Shown in pieces: positions 34,272-43,216 of a stretch of 60,494 nt of DNA. The stretch covers positions 1-60,494 of the forward strand of contig CAWUKT010000041.1 of assembly GCA_963923035.1 (NCBI GenBank), in the 5' to 3' direction. A program made the translations under genes and the position numbers. How positions within the stretch are numbered: the first letter of the stretch is position 1; each line of letters opens with the position of its first letter. The notes beneath the pieces are model-generated. The model was not told the origin of the DNA, did no database searches, and was given only the letters and a program-made list of their open reading frames with translations. The stretch is from CAWUKT01 sp963923035 (GTDB lineage: Bacteria; Bacteroidota; Bacteroidia; J057; JADKCL01).

Positions 34272-36092
34272 TTAGAGTTCCCCGCTTTCGCGGGCAGCCA
34301 CAATGATACGGGCCCGGGCGGCCCCGATGACCGACGCCAATTCTTCTTCCGAAGCCGCGCGTATCTTCTTGACGGATCGGAAATGGTTCAACAGCTTTTT
34401 CTCGGTTGTTTTTCCAATCCCACTCAACTGACCCAAGCGGCTCTGAAACGTTTCTTTGCTGCGCAGATCGCGGTGGAAAGTAATGGCGAACCGGTGGGCT
34501 TCATTCCGAAGTTGCTGGATGAGCTTGAGGGAGGTCGAACGCTTGTCGAGGTGCAGCGGAATCGGATCGTTCAGGTTGTAGATTTCCTCGAGTTTCTTCG
34601 CAATCCCGATGATCGGCACCTTGCCGATCAAATTCAGGTCCGCCAGGGACTTGGCGGCGCTACTCAGCTGGCCTTTGCCACCATCAATGACCACGAGGTC
34701 GGGAAGACCTTGTTCTTCGTCCAGGAGCCGCTTATAGCGGCGGTAGACGATCTCCGTCATGGAAGCAAAGTCGTTGGGGCCTTCCACCGTTTTGATCTTG
34801 AAATGGCGGTATTCCTTCTTGGCCGGCTTGCCATCCCGAAAGATGACCATCGACGCCACCGGCTGGTGCCCCTGCGTATTCGAGTTGTCGAAGCATTCGA
34901 TGTGGCGGGGGAGGGTGGGCAAATGCAAATCGGCCTGCAATTGCTCCAGAATGGGTTCCTTGGGATTCTTCCGGAAATTTTGCTTCCAGACCTTTTCTTC
35001 CAACAAGACCCGGCAATTCTTCAGCGAAAGGTCCACCAATTTCCGTTTGTCGCCCCGCTGTGGCACTCGGATTTTAAAATCGGGCCAGATGCCTTCTTCC
35101 AGCTTGAACTCGACATTGGTGAGAATCTCGTGGCTGAGATCGTCGTATTCTCCCGCCAACCGCTCAAACGTTGCCAACAGGAGTTCTTCATCCGTTTCCT
35201 GGTTCTTGGTTCGGAGTTCGTAGGTGTGGGTGGAAATGATGGCGCCATCGACCACCTTGAAATGGTTGATGATGGCGAGGTCATTCAGCCGATCGACCGT
35301 CAAGACCTCCAAATCAGGCAGTCGCTCCGAGGTAATCGTATTCCGCCGCTTGTATACCCGAATTTTCTCCCACCGCTGTTTCAGTTCCTGCGCCTTTTCA
35401 AACTCCATTTGTTCCGCCGCCTCTTTCATTTCTCCCTCCAATTGATCCAACAACGGCTTCATCTTCCCCTTCAAAATCTTGCGGATCGCTTCGATGTTGC
35501 GGTTGTATTCTTCTTCCGGAAAAAGCCCTTCGCAAGGCCCCAAACAGTTCCCAATCTGGAATTCCAGGCAAATCCGGAACTTCTCGGCGGCGATATTTTC
35601 CTTGCTTAGGTGGTAATTGCAGGTGCGGAGTTTATAGTTCTGCCGAATGAGTTCCAGGAAGGAATTCATGGTGGTGACAGAGGTAAACGGGCCGTAGTAC
35701 TCGCTTCCGTCCTGGATGCGGGTGCGGGTGGGGAAAACGCGGGGAAAACGTTCCTTCTTGATGCAGATATAAGGATAGGTCTTCCCATCCTTCAGCATGA
35801 TATTGTACTTGGGCTGATACTCCTTGATGAGGTTGTTCTCCAGCGTCAGGGCCTCCACCTCGCTGTTGGTGATGGTGTACTGGATGTTGTGGATCTTGGA
35901 GGCCATTGTGGAGATCCGGTAGCTGTGGCCGCGGCCCGCGGCAAAATAACTCCGGACCCGATTGCGGAGGTTTTTGGCCTTTCCGATGTACAGGAGCTTG
36001 CCCCGCTTGTCATAGAAGCGGTAGACCCCCGGATTTTCGGGGATCAGTTTGAGTTGTTGTTGGGGAGAAAGGTGTTGGGGGTCAGAACTCAT
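34272..36092 (-). CDS. uvrC: Excinuclease ABC subunit C
   Basis: A 606-residue nucleotide-excision-repair endonuclease that nicks the damaged strand on both sides of a lesion. Domains in order: GIY-YIG nuclease (PGVYRFYDKRGKLLYIGKAK, with Tyr24, Tyr35 and Arg43), a Cys-containing segment, a UVR domain (LEGEMKEAAEQMEFEKAQEL) that binds UvrB, an RNase H-like C-terminal endonuclease domain (ECFDNSNTQGHQPVASMVIF, DLVVIDGGKGQLSSA), and a helix-hairpin-helix pair (LGQLSGIGKTTEKKLLNHF). Length is typical. The start at 36092 overlaps the preceding penicillin-binding-protein gene by 11 bases, so translation is coupled. Confidence 0.98.
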   Translation of the reverse strand: MSSDPQHLSPQQQLKLIPENPGVYRFYDKRGKLLYIGKAKNLRNRVRSYFAAGRGHSYRISTMASKIHNIQYTITNSEVEALTLENNLIKEYQPKYNIMLKDGKTYPYICIKKERFPRVFPTRTRIQDGSEYYGPFTSVTTMNSFLELIRQNYKLRTCNYHLSKENIAAEKFRICLEFQIGNCLGPCEGLFPEEEYNRNIEAIRKILKGKMKPLLDQLEGEMKEAAEQMEFEKAQELKQRWEKIRVYKRRNTITSERLPDLEVLTVDRLNDLAIINHFKVVDGAIISTHTYELRTKNQETDEELLLATFERLAGEYDDLSHEILTNVEFKLEEGIWPDFKIRVPQRGDKRKLVDLSLKNCRVLLEEKVWKQNFRKNPKEPILEQLQADLHLPTLPRHIECFDNSNTQGHQPVASMVIFRDGKPAKKEYRHFKIKTVEGPNDFASMTEIVYRRYKRLLDEEQGLPDLVVIDGGKGQLSSAAKSLADLNLIGKVPIIGIAKKLEEIYNLNDPIPLHLDKRSTSLKLIQQLRNEAHRFAITFHRDLRSKETFQSRLGQLSGIGKTTEKKLLNHFRSVKKIRAASEEELASVIGAARARIIVAARESGEL

Positions 36093-38358
36093 TTTCTATG
36101 TCCATGATCGACTCAAAAGCTGGGCTGAGGCTATCGCTCCAAATGCTTTCGCCCCGGTCATATTCGTACTTTTCGCAGTCCAGCTCAATGTCAAACCCTT
36201 CCGGCTTCGGAAAGTTATCCTGCGGGACGGCCAGCACGCTGTCAGCGTAGACCTTGGACATAAATTTACCAAACACGGGCAGCGCCATGCTGGCACCCTG
36301 GCCGTAGAGCAGGCTCCGGAAGCGCATGGTCCGGTCGGAACAACCGACCCAGGTCCCGCCTACCAGGTAGGGCGTCACCCCCATGAACCAACCGTCCGAT
36401 TGGTTCTGCGTGGTTCCCGTTTTGCCGCCGATCGGCGCCTTGATCTTGTGGCGGAAGCGCAGACGTCCGGCGGTACCCCCCGGCTCATCCACAACGCCCC
36501 GCAGCATGTTCACCATCATGAAGGCGTTGTTCTCGTCGAGCGCCTCCTGGCTTTCCGTATTGAATTCGGCAATGACGTTGCCGTTTTGGTCTTCGATCCG
36601 CGTCACAAACATGGGGCGGTTCCAAATGCCCCGGTTGACGAAGGTACAATAGGCCCCGGTCAACTCGAATACACTCAGGTCCGTGGTCCCAAGTGCCAGC
36701 GACGGCACACATTCCAGCGGGGTCTGAATGCCCATTTTGCGGGCCCATTCACAGACGATATTCGGTCCGATCCGCTTCATGATGCGGGCGGTGATCATGT
36801 TCGTAGACGTCGCCAAGCCCCGTCGCAGGGTCATATAACCGCCGATTTTGCCATCGGAGTTCTTGGGCGACCAGATCATCTCTCCGCGGTTGTTGTAGAA
36901 GAAGACGGGTTGGTTCAATTCGAGGTCGCAAGGGGTGAGGCCGTTGTCGAAGGCAGCGGCGTAGACAAAGGGCTTGAAGGTCGAGCCCACCTGTCGTTTT
37001 CCCTTGAAAACGTGGTCGTACTTGAAATATTTGTGGCTGATGCCGCCGACCCAGACCTTGATGTGGCCGTTGGAGGGGTCCATGGCCATGAAGCCGGTTT
37101 CGAGGAAACGGGCGTAGTATTTCAGGGAGTCCCAAGGCGTCATCATCGTATCGCGGATTTCGCCGTTCCAACTGAAGACGTCCATGGGGACGGGCGTTTT
37201 GAACTCGTCGAGGATTTGGTCGCGGTTCTTGCCGCGGCGTTTCGCGTCGATGTACCGGTAGGACTTCCGCATGGCGCGGTAGAGGAACGTGGTGTCCTTG
37301 CGCCAGGGCTCGCGGCCTTCGATGTGGTCATCGAAAATCTCCTGCAATTCGCCGAGGTGCTCCTTCACGGACTCTTCGGCGTGGGCCTGCATCCGGCTGT
37401 CGATGGTCGTATAGACCTTCAGACCATCCTTGTAGAGGTCGTAGCCATTGGCTTTGCACCAATCCCGTAGCCAGAGGCGGAGGTGCTCGGTGAAGTAAGG
37501 CGCGGTTCCCAGATCGCGGTAATCGCTTTTTTCCTTGATGCCCAATGGCCGTTTCTTCAATTCCGCCACGTCGTATTCATCGTCGATGAAGCCGTATTCC
37601 TCCATCTTGTTGAGGATTTCATTGCGGCGGGTCTTGGCGCGGTCGGGATATTTGCGGGGGTTGTATTCGTTGGTGCCCTTCAAAAGGGCCACGAGCAGGG
37701 CTGCTTCGTGGATTTCAAGCGTTGAGGCCGGCTTCCGGAAGTATTCCTGCGCGCCATTTTCCACCCCGTACGTATTTCCCACAAACGAAACCGTATTCAA
37801 ATAGGCCGCGATGATCTCTTCCTTGGTAAAGTTTTTCTCCAATACCACCGAAACGATCATTTCCTTCAATTTCCGCACCACGCTCCGTTCGCGTCCAATC
37901 TGGTCGTAGAGGTTCCGCGACAACTGCATGGTAATGGTCGAGCCCCCGCGGGCGCGCTTGCCTTGCAGAACATCTTTGAAGATGGCGGGGAAGGCCTTGG
38001 GGTCAATGCCGGAATGCTGGTAAAAGCGAATGTCCTCAATGGCGATGAGGGCGTTGAGGATATGGGGGGAAATTTCGGTGAGCTTGACGCTGATCCGGTG
38101 TTCCTGGCTGTAAAGGCTCCGAATGAGCTTGCCGTCGGCGGTATAAATCTGCGTACTGAGGTCGGTTTGGGGGTTTTCGATCACCTCCATCGGAGGGAGG
38201 TTGTTGATGACCGAGGTCACAAATAGCCCCACGGCCAGGAGAATGCCCCCCGCAACGCCCAATACAATCCCCCGCATGATCCGGCGCACGCGGCGGGGAC
38301 CTTTGGGAGTAGCCTGGATAAACTTGGCTTCGACTTTCGGAGCAGATTCTACAATCAC
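36082..38358 (-). CDS. Class A penicillin-binding protein (PBP1a-like)
   Basis: A 758-residue bifunctional peptidoglycan synthase. One membrane anchor (residues about 30-52, IVLGVAGGILLAVGLFVTSV) precedes a GT51 glycosyltransferase domain with catalytic Glu108 (AIEDIRFYQHSGID) and the motif GGSTITMQLSRNLYD. The transpeptidase domain has S459-x-x-K462 (GSTFKPF), an S-T-N motif (LATSTNMITAR) and K646-T-G648 (GGKTGTTQNQS). It polymerises and cross-links murein. It lies between sprE and uvrC and overlaps uvrC by 11 bases, with seven bases between it and sprE. The name ponA or mrcA would fit, but no orthologue can be assigned with confidence. Confidence 0.96.
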   Translation of the reverse strand: MIVESAPKVEAKFIQATPKGPRRVRRIMRGIVLGVAGGILLAVGLFVTSVINNLPPMEVIENPQTDLSTQIYTADGKLIRSLYSQEHRISVKLTEISPHILNALIAIEDIRFYQHSGIDPKAFPAIFKDVLQGKRARGGSTITMQLSRNLYDQIGRERSVVRKLKEMIVSVVLEKNFTKEEIIAAYLNTVSFVGNTYGVENGAQEYFRKPASTLEIHEAALLVALLKGTNEYNPRKYPDRAKTRRNEILNKMEEYGFIDDEYDVAELKKRPLGIKEKSDYRDLGTAPYFTEHLRLWLRDWCKANGYDLYKDGLKVYTTIDSRMQAHAEESVKEHLGELQEIFDDHIEGREPWRKDTTFLYRAMRKSYRYIDAKRRGKNRDQILDEFKTPVPMDVFSWNGEIRDTMMTPWDSLKYYARFLETGFMAMDPSNGHIKVWVGGISHKYFKYDHVFKGKRQVGSTFKPFVYAAAFDNGLTPCDLELNQPVFFYNNRGEMIWSPKNSDGKIGGYMTLRRGLATSTNMITARIMKRIGPNIVCEWARKMGIQTPLECVPSLALGTTDLSVFELTGAYCTFVNRGIWNRPMFVTRIEDQNGNVIAEFNTESQEALDENNAFMMVNMLRGVVDEPGGTAGRLRFRHKIKAPIGGKTGTTQNQSDGWFMGVTPYLVGGTWVGCSDRTMRFRSLLYGQGASMALPVFGKFMSKVYADSVLAVPQDNFPKPEGFDIELDCEKYEYDRGESIWSDSLSPAFESIMDIENEF

Positions 38359-38365
38359 GTTTCGA

Positions 38366-41032
38366 TCAGTTGTTTTTCAATTCTTTCAAAACTACGTTTT
38401 CGTAGTAAATAAAGTAATCTTCGAAACGTTTTTTCCCGTAAGCCGTCCGGAAATTCTTGGGTGTGATGAATACGATTTTCTCATTTTTCCCTCCAAACAA
38501 GCCGCCAATATCCGGTTCCTTGGACAAGTTGGTGATGTAGGAAAGGGCCTCCTGCTCGTCGTTGAACTGGCTGATATAGGGCAGGTGGTATTTTCCTTTG
38601 TAGAGGAAGACGCTCACATTCAGGCGCCGCTCGGGGAATGCGCCCCGGTTATAATCGTTCAACTTCTGCTGCAATTCATTAGATTTGATCTTGCTGCGGT
38701 CCAGCAACATGACGATGTAGACCTTTTCCTGCGGACGGCGGTCCGTGGTGAAGCCCTTGTAGGCGGGGTTGTTCGCGTCGCTGAAGAAGTCTTCGCTGGA
38801 GGGCGGCCCACCGTTTCCATTGTCTCCCGGTTTGTCACCTGGAGCCTTACCGCTGAGGAAAGCGAGGGTGCGACGGACTTCGGGGGTCACGTCGGAGTCC
38901 GGATAGTTCTGGACGATGTACTCGTAGACCGATTTCAGGCTGTCCTTTTGGCCGGCAAAGCCGTAGGATTTCCCCTTGATATAGTAGACTTCGGCGAGTC
39001 CGGGTTGGGTGGGGAAGCGGGAGGAAATAAAGCCGGAGAAGTCGACGCAGGTAGAATAATCGCCGCTGTTGTAGGTGACGAGGAGGGCGTCGTAGGCACT
39101 CATGAAGTCGGTGAACTGCTGATCGAGTTCGGCGGCACCGGCGGCGCCATTCTTGATGATCTTGCAGTACCGGCTTTCCGGGTACTTGCCGCAAATTTCG
39201 GCTTCGTAATCTGCCGCGCGCAGCTCGTCCTGGATCTTGTCCTTGTAGATGCGGTACATCGCGTAGCGCGCCCGGAGGGCGTACTCGTTGTCGGGGTACC
39301 GCCGAATGAGCTTCTTGTAATTGGCCTTGGCGGAGTCGAGGATGGTCAATTTGTTCTCGTAGACCTGCCCCAATCCGTACAGGGCTTCGGCCACGGCCTG
39401 GTTGGCTTCGGCGATCTCGTTCGCGGTCTTGGGAACATTGGCGATCATCCGGGCTTTTTCTTCCGAGCCGTATTTCTTCAGGATTTCGGGATCGATGGCG
39501 GCGGTATCGGATGCTTCGGAGGTATTCTCCGCCACGGCGGCCACCTGTTTGTTTTTCCTTCGCCAGTTGTCCTCGTTCGGCCTTCGTCCCCAACGCTGCT
39601 CAAACTCGGCCTTTCCCTGGGTGATCAACTCTGGATTGTCGAAATAGAATCCGCCACGTCGGCCCCCTCGATTGTCATTTAAATTGTTGAACAAATTGGG
39701 GTCGTTCAGCCGGTCCAATTCTTCGAGTTGCTTTTCTTGTTCTGCCTTTTCCCGCTCTTCCTTGTCCTTCAAAATCTTATCGACCCGCTTTTCCAGGGCC
39801 TGATCCGACAACTTGGACAATGCCAACAGGCTGTCCTGCTCGGAGATCACATTGACATAGCCAATGTACTCTTTCAGGGTCTTGCTGATATTGGAAATCT
39901 CGGCGTACTCCGGGGCGTCTTTGTTGATGGCGGTGGAGGCGCTGTCAAAATAGGCTTCGGCGTTGGTGAAGTCTTTGAGGTCGTAAAAATAGATCTGACC
40001 AATCTTGTAATAAGAAATTGCCTTTTGTCGCTGGTTATTGGTGTTGGCAGCGACGGAGAGCTTCAGGTGTTCGATGCCTTTTTCCAGCAGGTTCTGCTGA
40101 AGGTAGAGCATGGCCATCTCGTAGTAGATCTGGTCGCGGTAGTCGAGGTTTTTCTCGTCGCGCAACATCTTCTTGAGGTAGCGGTTGAGCTTGGCGCTTT
40201 CGCCGCTGCCGCCCTGTTCATCGATCATGAGCTTGGCAATGTGGATCTTCGCGTTGAAGATCAGCTCGTAGTCGGTATTGATCCGGGTAACCTTTCGGAA
40301 TGCTTCGAAGGCCTTTGAATAGCTACCCTGGTCGCTGTAAATCTGGCCCAGGAGGTAGTACGCGCGGGCGCGGTTGGTCTTGCCCTTGATGTTCTTCTTG
40401 TTTTTATTCAGCACCCGTACCAACTGCTCGTAACGTCCCTCGTCCAGCAGAATTTGGGACTGAATCATTGCCATTTCCCCTTTCTGCCGTTTGTCCAGGT
40501 CCAGCTTTTTGACATCCTCCTCGAGGATTTTGAGGGCCTTGAGGTTGTTGTCGTCCATGTAGTGCGTCTTGACGAGCCAGAGATAAACGTCGGGAATGAT
40601 CTTGGAATCGGGGTAGGTCTTGATGACGTACTCGAAGTTCTTGATGGCGAGGACGTAGCTCCGCTTGTAGTACCAGCTCCGGCCGATCAGGTAGCGGCAA
40701 TTGTCCAGGTATTTGTTGTCGGCCTGGTTGTGCTTTTGTAAGGCGATCTCTGCCTTTTCGATGGCCTGTTCGAAGTTGTCCTTGTAGGTCGTGGCGTCTT
40801 CTTCCGTCCCGGAATACATGACATCGATATAGCCTTCCGGAGGGATGCGATATGCCGCATTGATTTGGTCAACGCCCTCTTTCCATTTCAATTCCCCGTT
40901 GTAGAGATAATTGAAGAAAGTAGTCGTGTTGTGGTACTTGCGGGAGACCACATTGGTCTTTTCTACGCCGCAAGATTGGAGGCAAATTGCAAGGAAAGCG
41001 AATGCCAGAAAATATATATCTTTGTACTTCAA
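38366..41032 (-). CDS. sprE: T9SS periplasmic/outer-membrane lipoprotein SprE (PorW)
   Basis: An 888-residue TPR protein with a signal peptide and lipobox (ICLQSC, Cys21). The N-terminal pattern (VVSRKYHNTTTFFNYLYNGE) and the strings of TPR helices (YLDNCRYLIGRSWYYKRS, PDVYLWLVKTHYMDDNNL, RARAYYLLGQIYSDQGSYSK) are the SprE/PorW type. The C-terminal domain (VYIVMLLDRSKIKSNELQQ, FITPKNFRTAYGKKRF) is also typical. SprE/PorW is required for T9SS secretion and gliding; it links PorP-type barrels to the GldKN ring. The lysine/glutamate-rich coiled-coil centre (about 430-460) and the Arg/Asn-rich stretch (NNLNDNRGGRRGG) are variable. It heads a compact minus-strand operon with the PBP and uvrC. Confidence 0.95.
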   Translation of the reverse strand: MKYKDIYFLAFAFLAICLQSCGVEKTNVVSRKYHNTTTFFNYLYNGELKWKEGVDQINAAYRIPPEGYIDVMYSGTEEDATTYKDNFEQAIEKAEIALQKHNQADNKYLDNCRYLIGRSWYYKRSYVLAIKNFEYVIKTYPDSKIIPDVYLWLVKTHYMDDNNLKALKILEEDVKKLDLDKRQKGEMAMIQSQILLDEGRYEQLVRVLNKNKKNIKGKTNRARAYYLLGQIYSDQGSYSKAFEAFRKVTRINTDYELIFNAKIHIAKLMIDEQGGSGESAKLNRYLKKMLRDEKNLDYRDQIYYEMAMLYLQQNLLEKGIEHLKLSVAANTNNQRQKAISYYKIGQIYFYDLKDFTNAEAYFDSASTAINKDAPEYAEISNISKTLKEYIGYVNVISEQDSLLALSKLSDQALEKRVDKILKDKEEREKAEQEKQLEELDRLNDPNLFNNLNDNRGGRRGGFYFDNPELITQGKAEFEQRWGRRPNEDNWRRKNKQVAAVAENTSEASDTAAIDPEILKKYGSEEKARMIANVPKTANEIAEANQAVAEALYGLGQVYENKLTILDSAKANYKKLIRRYPDNEYALRARYAMYRIYKDKIQDELRAADYEAEICGKYPESRYCKIIKNGAAGAAELDQQFTDFMSAYDALLVTYNSGDYSTCVDFSGFISSRFPTQPGLAEVYYIKGKSYGFAGQKDSLKSVYEYIVQNYPDSDVTPEVRRTLAFLSGKAPGDKPGDNGNGGPPSSEDFFSDANNPAYKGFTTDRRPQEKVYIVMLLDRSKIKSNELQQKLNDYNRGAFPERRLNVSVFLYKGKYHLPYISQFNDEQEALSYITNLSKEPDIGGLFGGKNEKIVFITPKNFRTAYGKKRFEDYFIYYENVVLKELKNN
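41017..41024 (+). promoter_or_regulatory. Possible -7 element for the M23/bactofilin unit
   Basis: TATCTTTG is an exact TAnnTTTG match and sits inside the first codons of the divergent sprE gene. The ATG of the M23 gene lies about 108 bases downstream. There is no TTG at the standard -33 spacing, so confidence is low. Confidence 0.35.
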
Positions 41033-41108
41033 TCTATCGAAGTTTTATTGTAGGTTGAAAGTACCTGAAGTGCTGAAAACAGCGAGTGTCAAAAAAAGGT
41101 ACTCCAGA

Positions 41109-41116
41109 CAAATATA
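41109..41116 (-). promoter_or_regulatory. Possible -7 element for the sprE operon
   Basis: CAAATATA on the plus strand reads TATATTTG on the minus strand, an exact TAnnTTTG match, about 77 bases ahead of the sprE ATG. With the element at 41017-41024 on the other strand it would give face-to-face, overlapping promoters. No -33 element was found at the usual spacing. Confidence 0.4.
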
Positions 41117-41131
41117 CTGAAAAGCTGCGTC

Positions 41132-42037
41132 ATGCTAAAAGAGCGGTGGGCCAATGTGAAGGCGAAAGCCACGAAGAAATACCAGGTCGTCATGTACGAC
41201 TCTGATTCGCTTTCTCAGTCCCGAAATTTTTCCGTAAAACCGTTGTCATTTTACCTGACCATTGCCGGTTTTTCAGTCCTCTTGATCGCCCTCACCACCA
41301 TCCTCATTTTCTATATCCCCGCCATCAACCAAATGATCCCGGGATTCGAGGAAAATGCCATGATGGGGGAGCAATTTCAGGAATTGGAATCTAAAATCTC
41401 GATGTTGGAGCAGGAGGTGGAAAAAAGCGATACTATCATTACCGCTTTGCCCCGTATCCTCGACAACAATCCGACCGCAGCCGATCGCGAAATGTTCGCC
41501 GCGGTCACCCCCGAAGCAGAAGACAATGAGGGTCCCTCCGTCACCCAAGACGACATGGTTGACCCCGCTGATAACCCGAATCCCAACAACATTAACGTAC
41601 CAACCACTCTGCCATCCGAGGCCGCTCCGGCCCAGGGGCCAGGGCCGCGTACCTTACCGGACTATTTAAACTTGTTCGCCCCCTTGGAGGGCATTATTAC
41701 CAATCCATTCAGCTTGCAGGACAAGCCCCACTATGGCATCGACATTGTCGCGGATGAAAACGCCATGATCAAGTCCATCGCCAACGGGGTGGTCATTTTT
41801 TCTGAGTACAGCAAGACCACCGGACACGTCCTGGGAATCTGGCATTCCCAGCAGAATCTGGTTTCGTTCTACAAGCACAACAGTAAGGTCTTTCCGCAGG
41901 TAGGTGATTATGTATTCGCAGGAGAAGCCATTGCCGTCATCGGCAATACCGGCATCAACTCCTCGGGGACCCACCTACACTTCGAACTTTGGTACGACAA
42001 CAGTCCCGTGAATCCCACGGAGTACATTACTTTTTAA
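41132..42037 (+). CDS. M23 family metallopeptidase, membrane-anchored
   Basis: A 301-residue protein with a cytoplasmic start (MLKERWANVKAKATKKYQVV), one transmembrane helix (about 35-65) and a short periplasmic coiled coil (QELESKISMLEQEVEKSD). The C-terminal LytM/M23 domain carries the zinc ligands His200 and Asp204 (HYGIDI) and the HxH motif His281-x-His283 (GTHLHFELW). All ligands are present, so it may be an active murein endopeptidase. The architecture is the Bacteroidota type that is followed by a bactofilin gene, which starts 34 bases downstream. Together they likely shape or position cell-wall hydrolysis. Confidence 0.95.
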   Translation: MLKERWANVKAKATKKYQVVMYDSDSLSQSRNFSVKPLSFYLTIAGFSVLLIALTTILIFYIPAINQMIPGFEENAMMGEQFQELESKISMLEQEVEKSDTIITALPRILDNNPTAADREMFAAVTPEAEDNEGPSVTQDDMVDPADNPNPNNINVPTTLPSEAAPAQGPGPRTLPDYLNLFAPLEGIITNPFSLQDKPHYGIDIVADENAMIKSIANGVVIFSEYSKTTGHVLGIWHSQQNLVSFYKHNSKVFPQVGDYVFAGEAIAVIGNTGINSSGTHLHFELWYDNSPVNPTEYITF

Positions 42038-42071
42038 TTGATTCGATAGATAAAAACAGGAAACAGGGTTT

Positions 42072-42602
42072 ATGCTAGGTTCAAACGGAAAAGGAAAAAA
42101 AGTTATGGCGCACGATAACGTCCTCAACACCATCTCGCACGGCACCGTCATCAAAGGAGAAATCCATACGGCAGGTGATATCCGGATTGAAGGTCACGTG
42201 ATGGGCAATATCCAGTGCGACGCCAAATTGGTGATCGGGGAGCGGGGCCACGTAGAAGGCACCGTCAACGCCCGCAACGCCATTGTCTCCGGCAAGGTCC
42301 AGGGGACTGTATACGTGCACGAATTGCTTCAGCTCGAGTCGAAGGCCCGGGTGGAAGGCGATATCTACACGCAGAAGCTCTCGGTGGCCATCGGAGCCGA
42401 CTTTACCGGCAATTGCCGGATGGGCGAAGAGGCCAAGAGTGCAGAAAAAGAAATCTTTCAAAATTCCGAGTCGCTCGTCCGCGAGAAAGGTGGCGAGAAT
42501 GGCAAGCGTCGCAGCATCACCAAGAGCATTTTGACGCCTGGAGGACGTAAGAGCGAGAAGGGTGGGGTCAATGAGCAAGAAGCCGCCAAGACCGCAGTCT
42601 GA
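42072..42602 (+). CDS. Bactofilin (polymer-forming cytoskeletal protein)
   Basis: A 176-residue protein with the right-handed beta-helix core of bactofilins at residues about 20-115: ISHGTVIKGEIHTAGDIRIEG, MGNIQCDAKLVIGERGHVEG, AIVSGKVQGTVYVHELLQLES, with regularly placed Gly, Val and Ile. The N-terminus (MLGSNGKGKK) and the C-terminal lysine/serine-rich tail (about 120-176) are disordered, as in other bactofilins. These proteins polymerise without nucleotide and often scaffold murein hydrolases, so the M23 gene just upstream is a likely partner. Its 3' end overlaps the atpZ-like gene by 32 bases. Confidence 0.95.
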   Translation: MLGSNGKGKKVMAHDNVLNTISHGTVIKGEIHTAGDIRIEGHVMGNIQCDAKLVIGERGHVEGTVNARNAIVSGKVQGTVYVHELLQLESKARVEGDIYTQKLSVAIGADFTGNCRMGEEAKSAEKEIFQNSESLVREKGGENGKRRSITKSILTPGGRKSEKGGVNEQEAAKTAV

Positions 42603-42792
42603 CTGGATCCGGTTCAGTTCCCTGGGCTTTCAATTGGTCATCATCATCGGTGGCTTTGCGTTCCTGGGAAACTATCTGGATGGTCGCTCGGAAAATGAAA
42701 AACCCATCTGGACCGCTGTCCTGGCCTTGCTGGGCGTGGTTCTCGGGATTGTCTACCTCCTTGTAGAGGTCAACAGAATCTCAAAGAAATAA
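42571..42792 (+). CDS. AtpZ/AtpI-like small membrane protein
   Basis: A 73-residue protein with two predicted transmembrane helices (FQLVIIIGGFAFLGNYLDG and PIWTAVLALLGVVLGIVYLLV) joined by a short loop with the ENEKP segment. This is the AtpZ/AtpI (F0F1-ATPase assembly) family shape; it heads the ATP synthase operon as expected. In other bacteria such proteins help assemble the c-ring or transport divalent ions, but function in this group is not established. The ATG at 42571 is preferred; a GTG at 42562 is possible. It overlaps the bactofilin gene. Confidence 0.85.
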   Translation: MSKKPPRPQSDWIRFSSLGFQLVIIIGGFAFLGNYLDGRSENEKPIWTAVLALLGVVLGIVYLLVEVNRISKK

Positions 42793-42793
42793 G

Positions 42794-43216
42794 GTGTCTA
42801 TCACAAAGTTTGCAACGATTTGCATCGCCTCAGCCGCAGCCCTTTCACTGGTGGCATTTCTCATCGGTGAAAGTCTCTATCCGGCCGGGGCGATGCCATA
42901 TATCATCGGTGGGATTGCACTCGCGGGACTGAGTACCGCGGCCTCCTACGCCATCATCTTCAAGGGCATCCAGGCCCGTATCCAGCAGTTCACCGGATTC
43001 ATCATGGGGGGCATGATGGTCAAGATGTTTCTCGGCATCATTTCCATCTCGATCATAGCCCTGAAATTCAAGGATTTCGCAACGCACTACGTCCTCACAT
43101 ATTTTTTATGTTATTTTATTTTTACCGGCTTTGAGGTTGTTACTCTTATGACTAATTTGCGCGCCGAAAAATCAGAAGGAAAGCGGGATGAAAAAGAAGA
43201 ACCACGCGCGAATTAA
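42794..43216 (+). CDS. AtpI-like integral membrane protein of the ATP synthase operon
   Basis: A 140-residue protein with about four transmembrane helices (FATICIASAAALSLVAFLI, PYIIGGIALAGLSTAASYAII, GGMMVKMFLGIISISIIAL, VLTYFLCYFIFTGFEVVTL) and a charged tail (RAEKSEGKRDEKEEP). It starts with GTG directly after the previous stop and overlaps atpB by 29 bases. Its place between the atpZ-like gene and atpB matches the AtpI-like (uncI) slot in other operons. Identity is by context and topology; sequence similarity to classical AtpI is not obvious. Confidence 0.78.
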   Translation: MSITKFATICIASAAALSLVAFLIGESLYPAGAMPYIIGGIALAGLSTAASYAIIFKGIQARIQQFTGFIMGGMMVKMFLGIISISIIALKFKDFATHYVLTYFLCYFIFTGFEVVTLMTNLRAEKSEGKRDEKEEPRAN

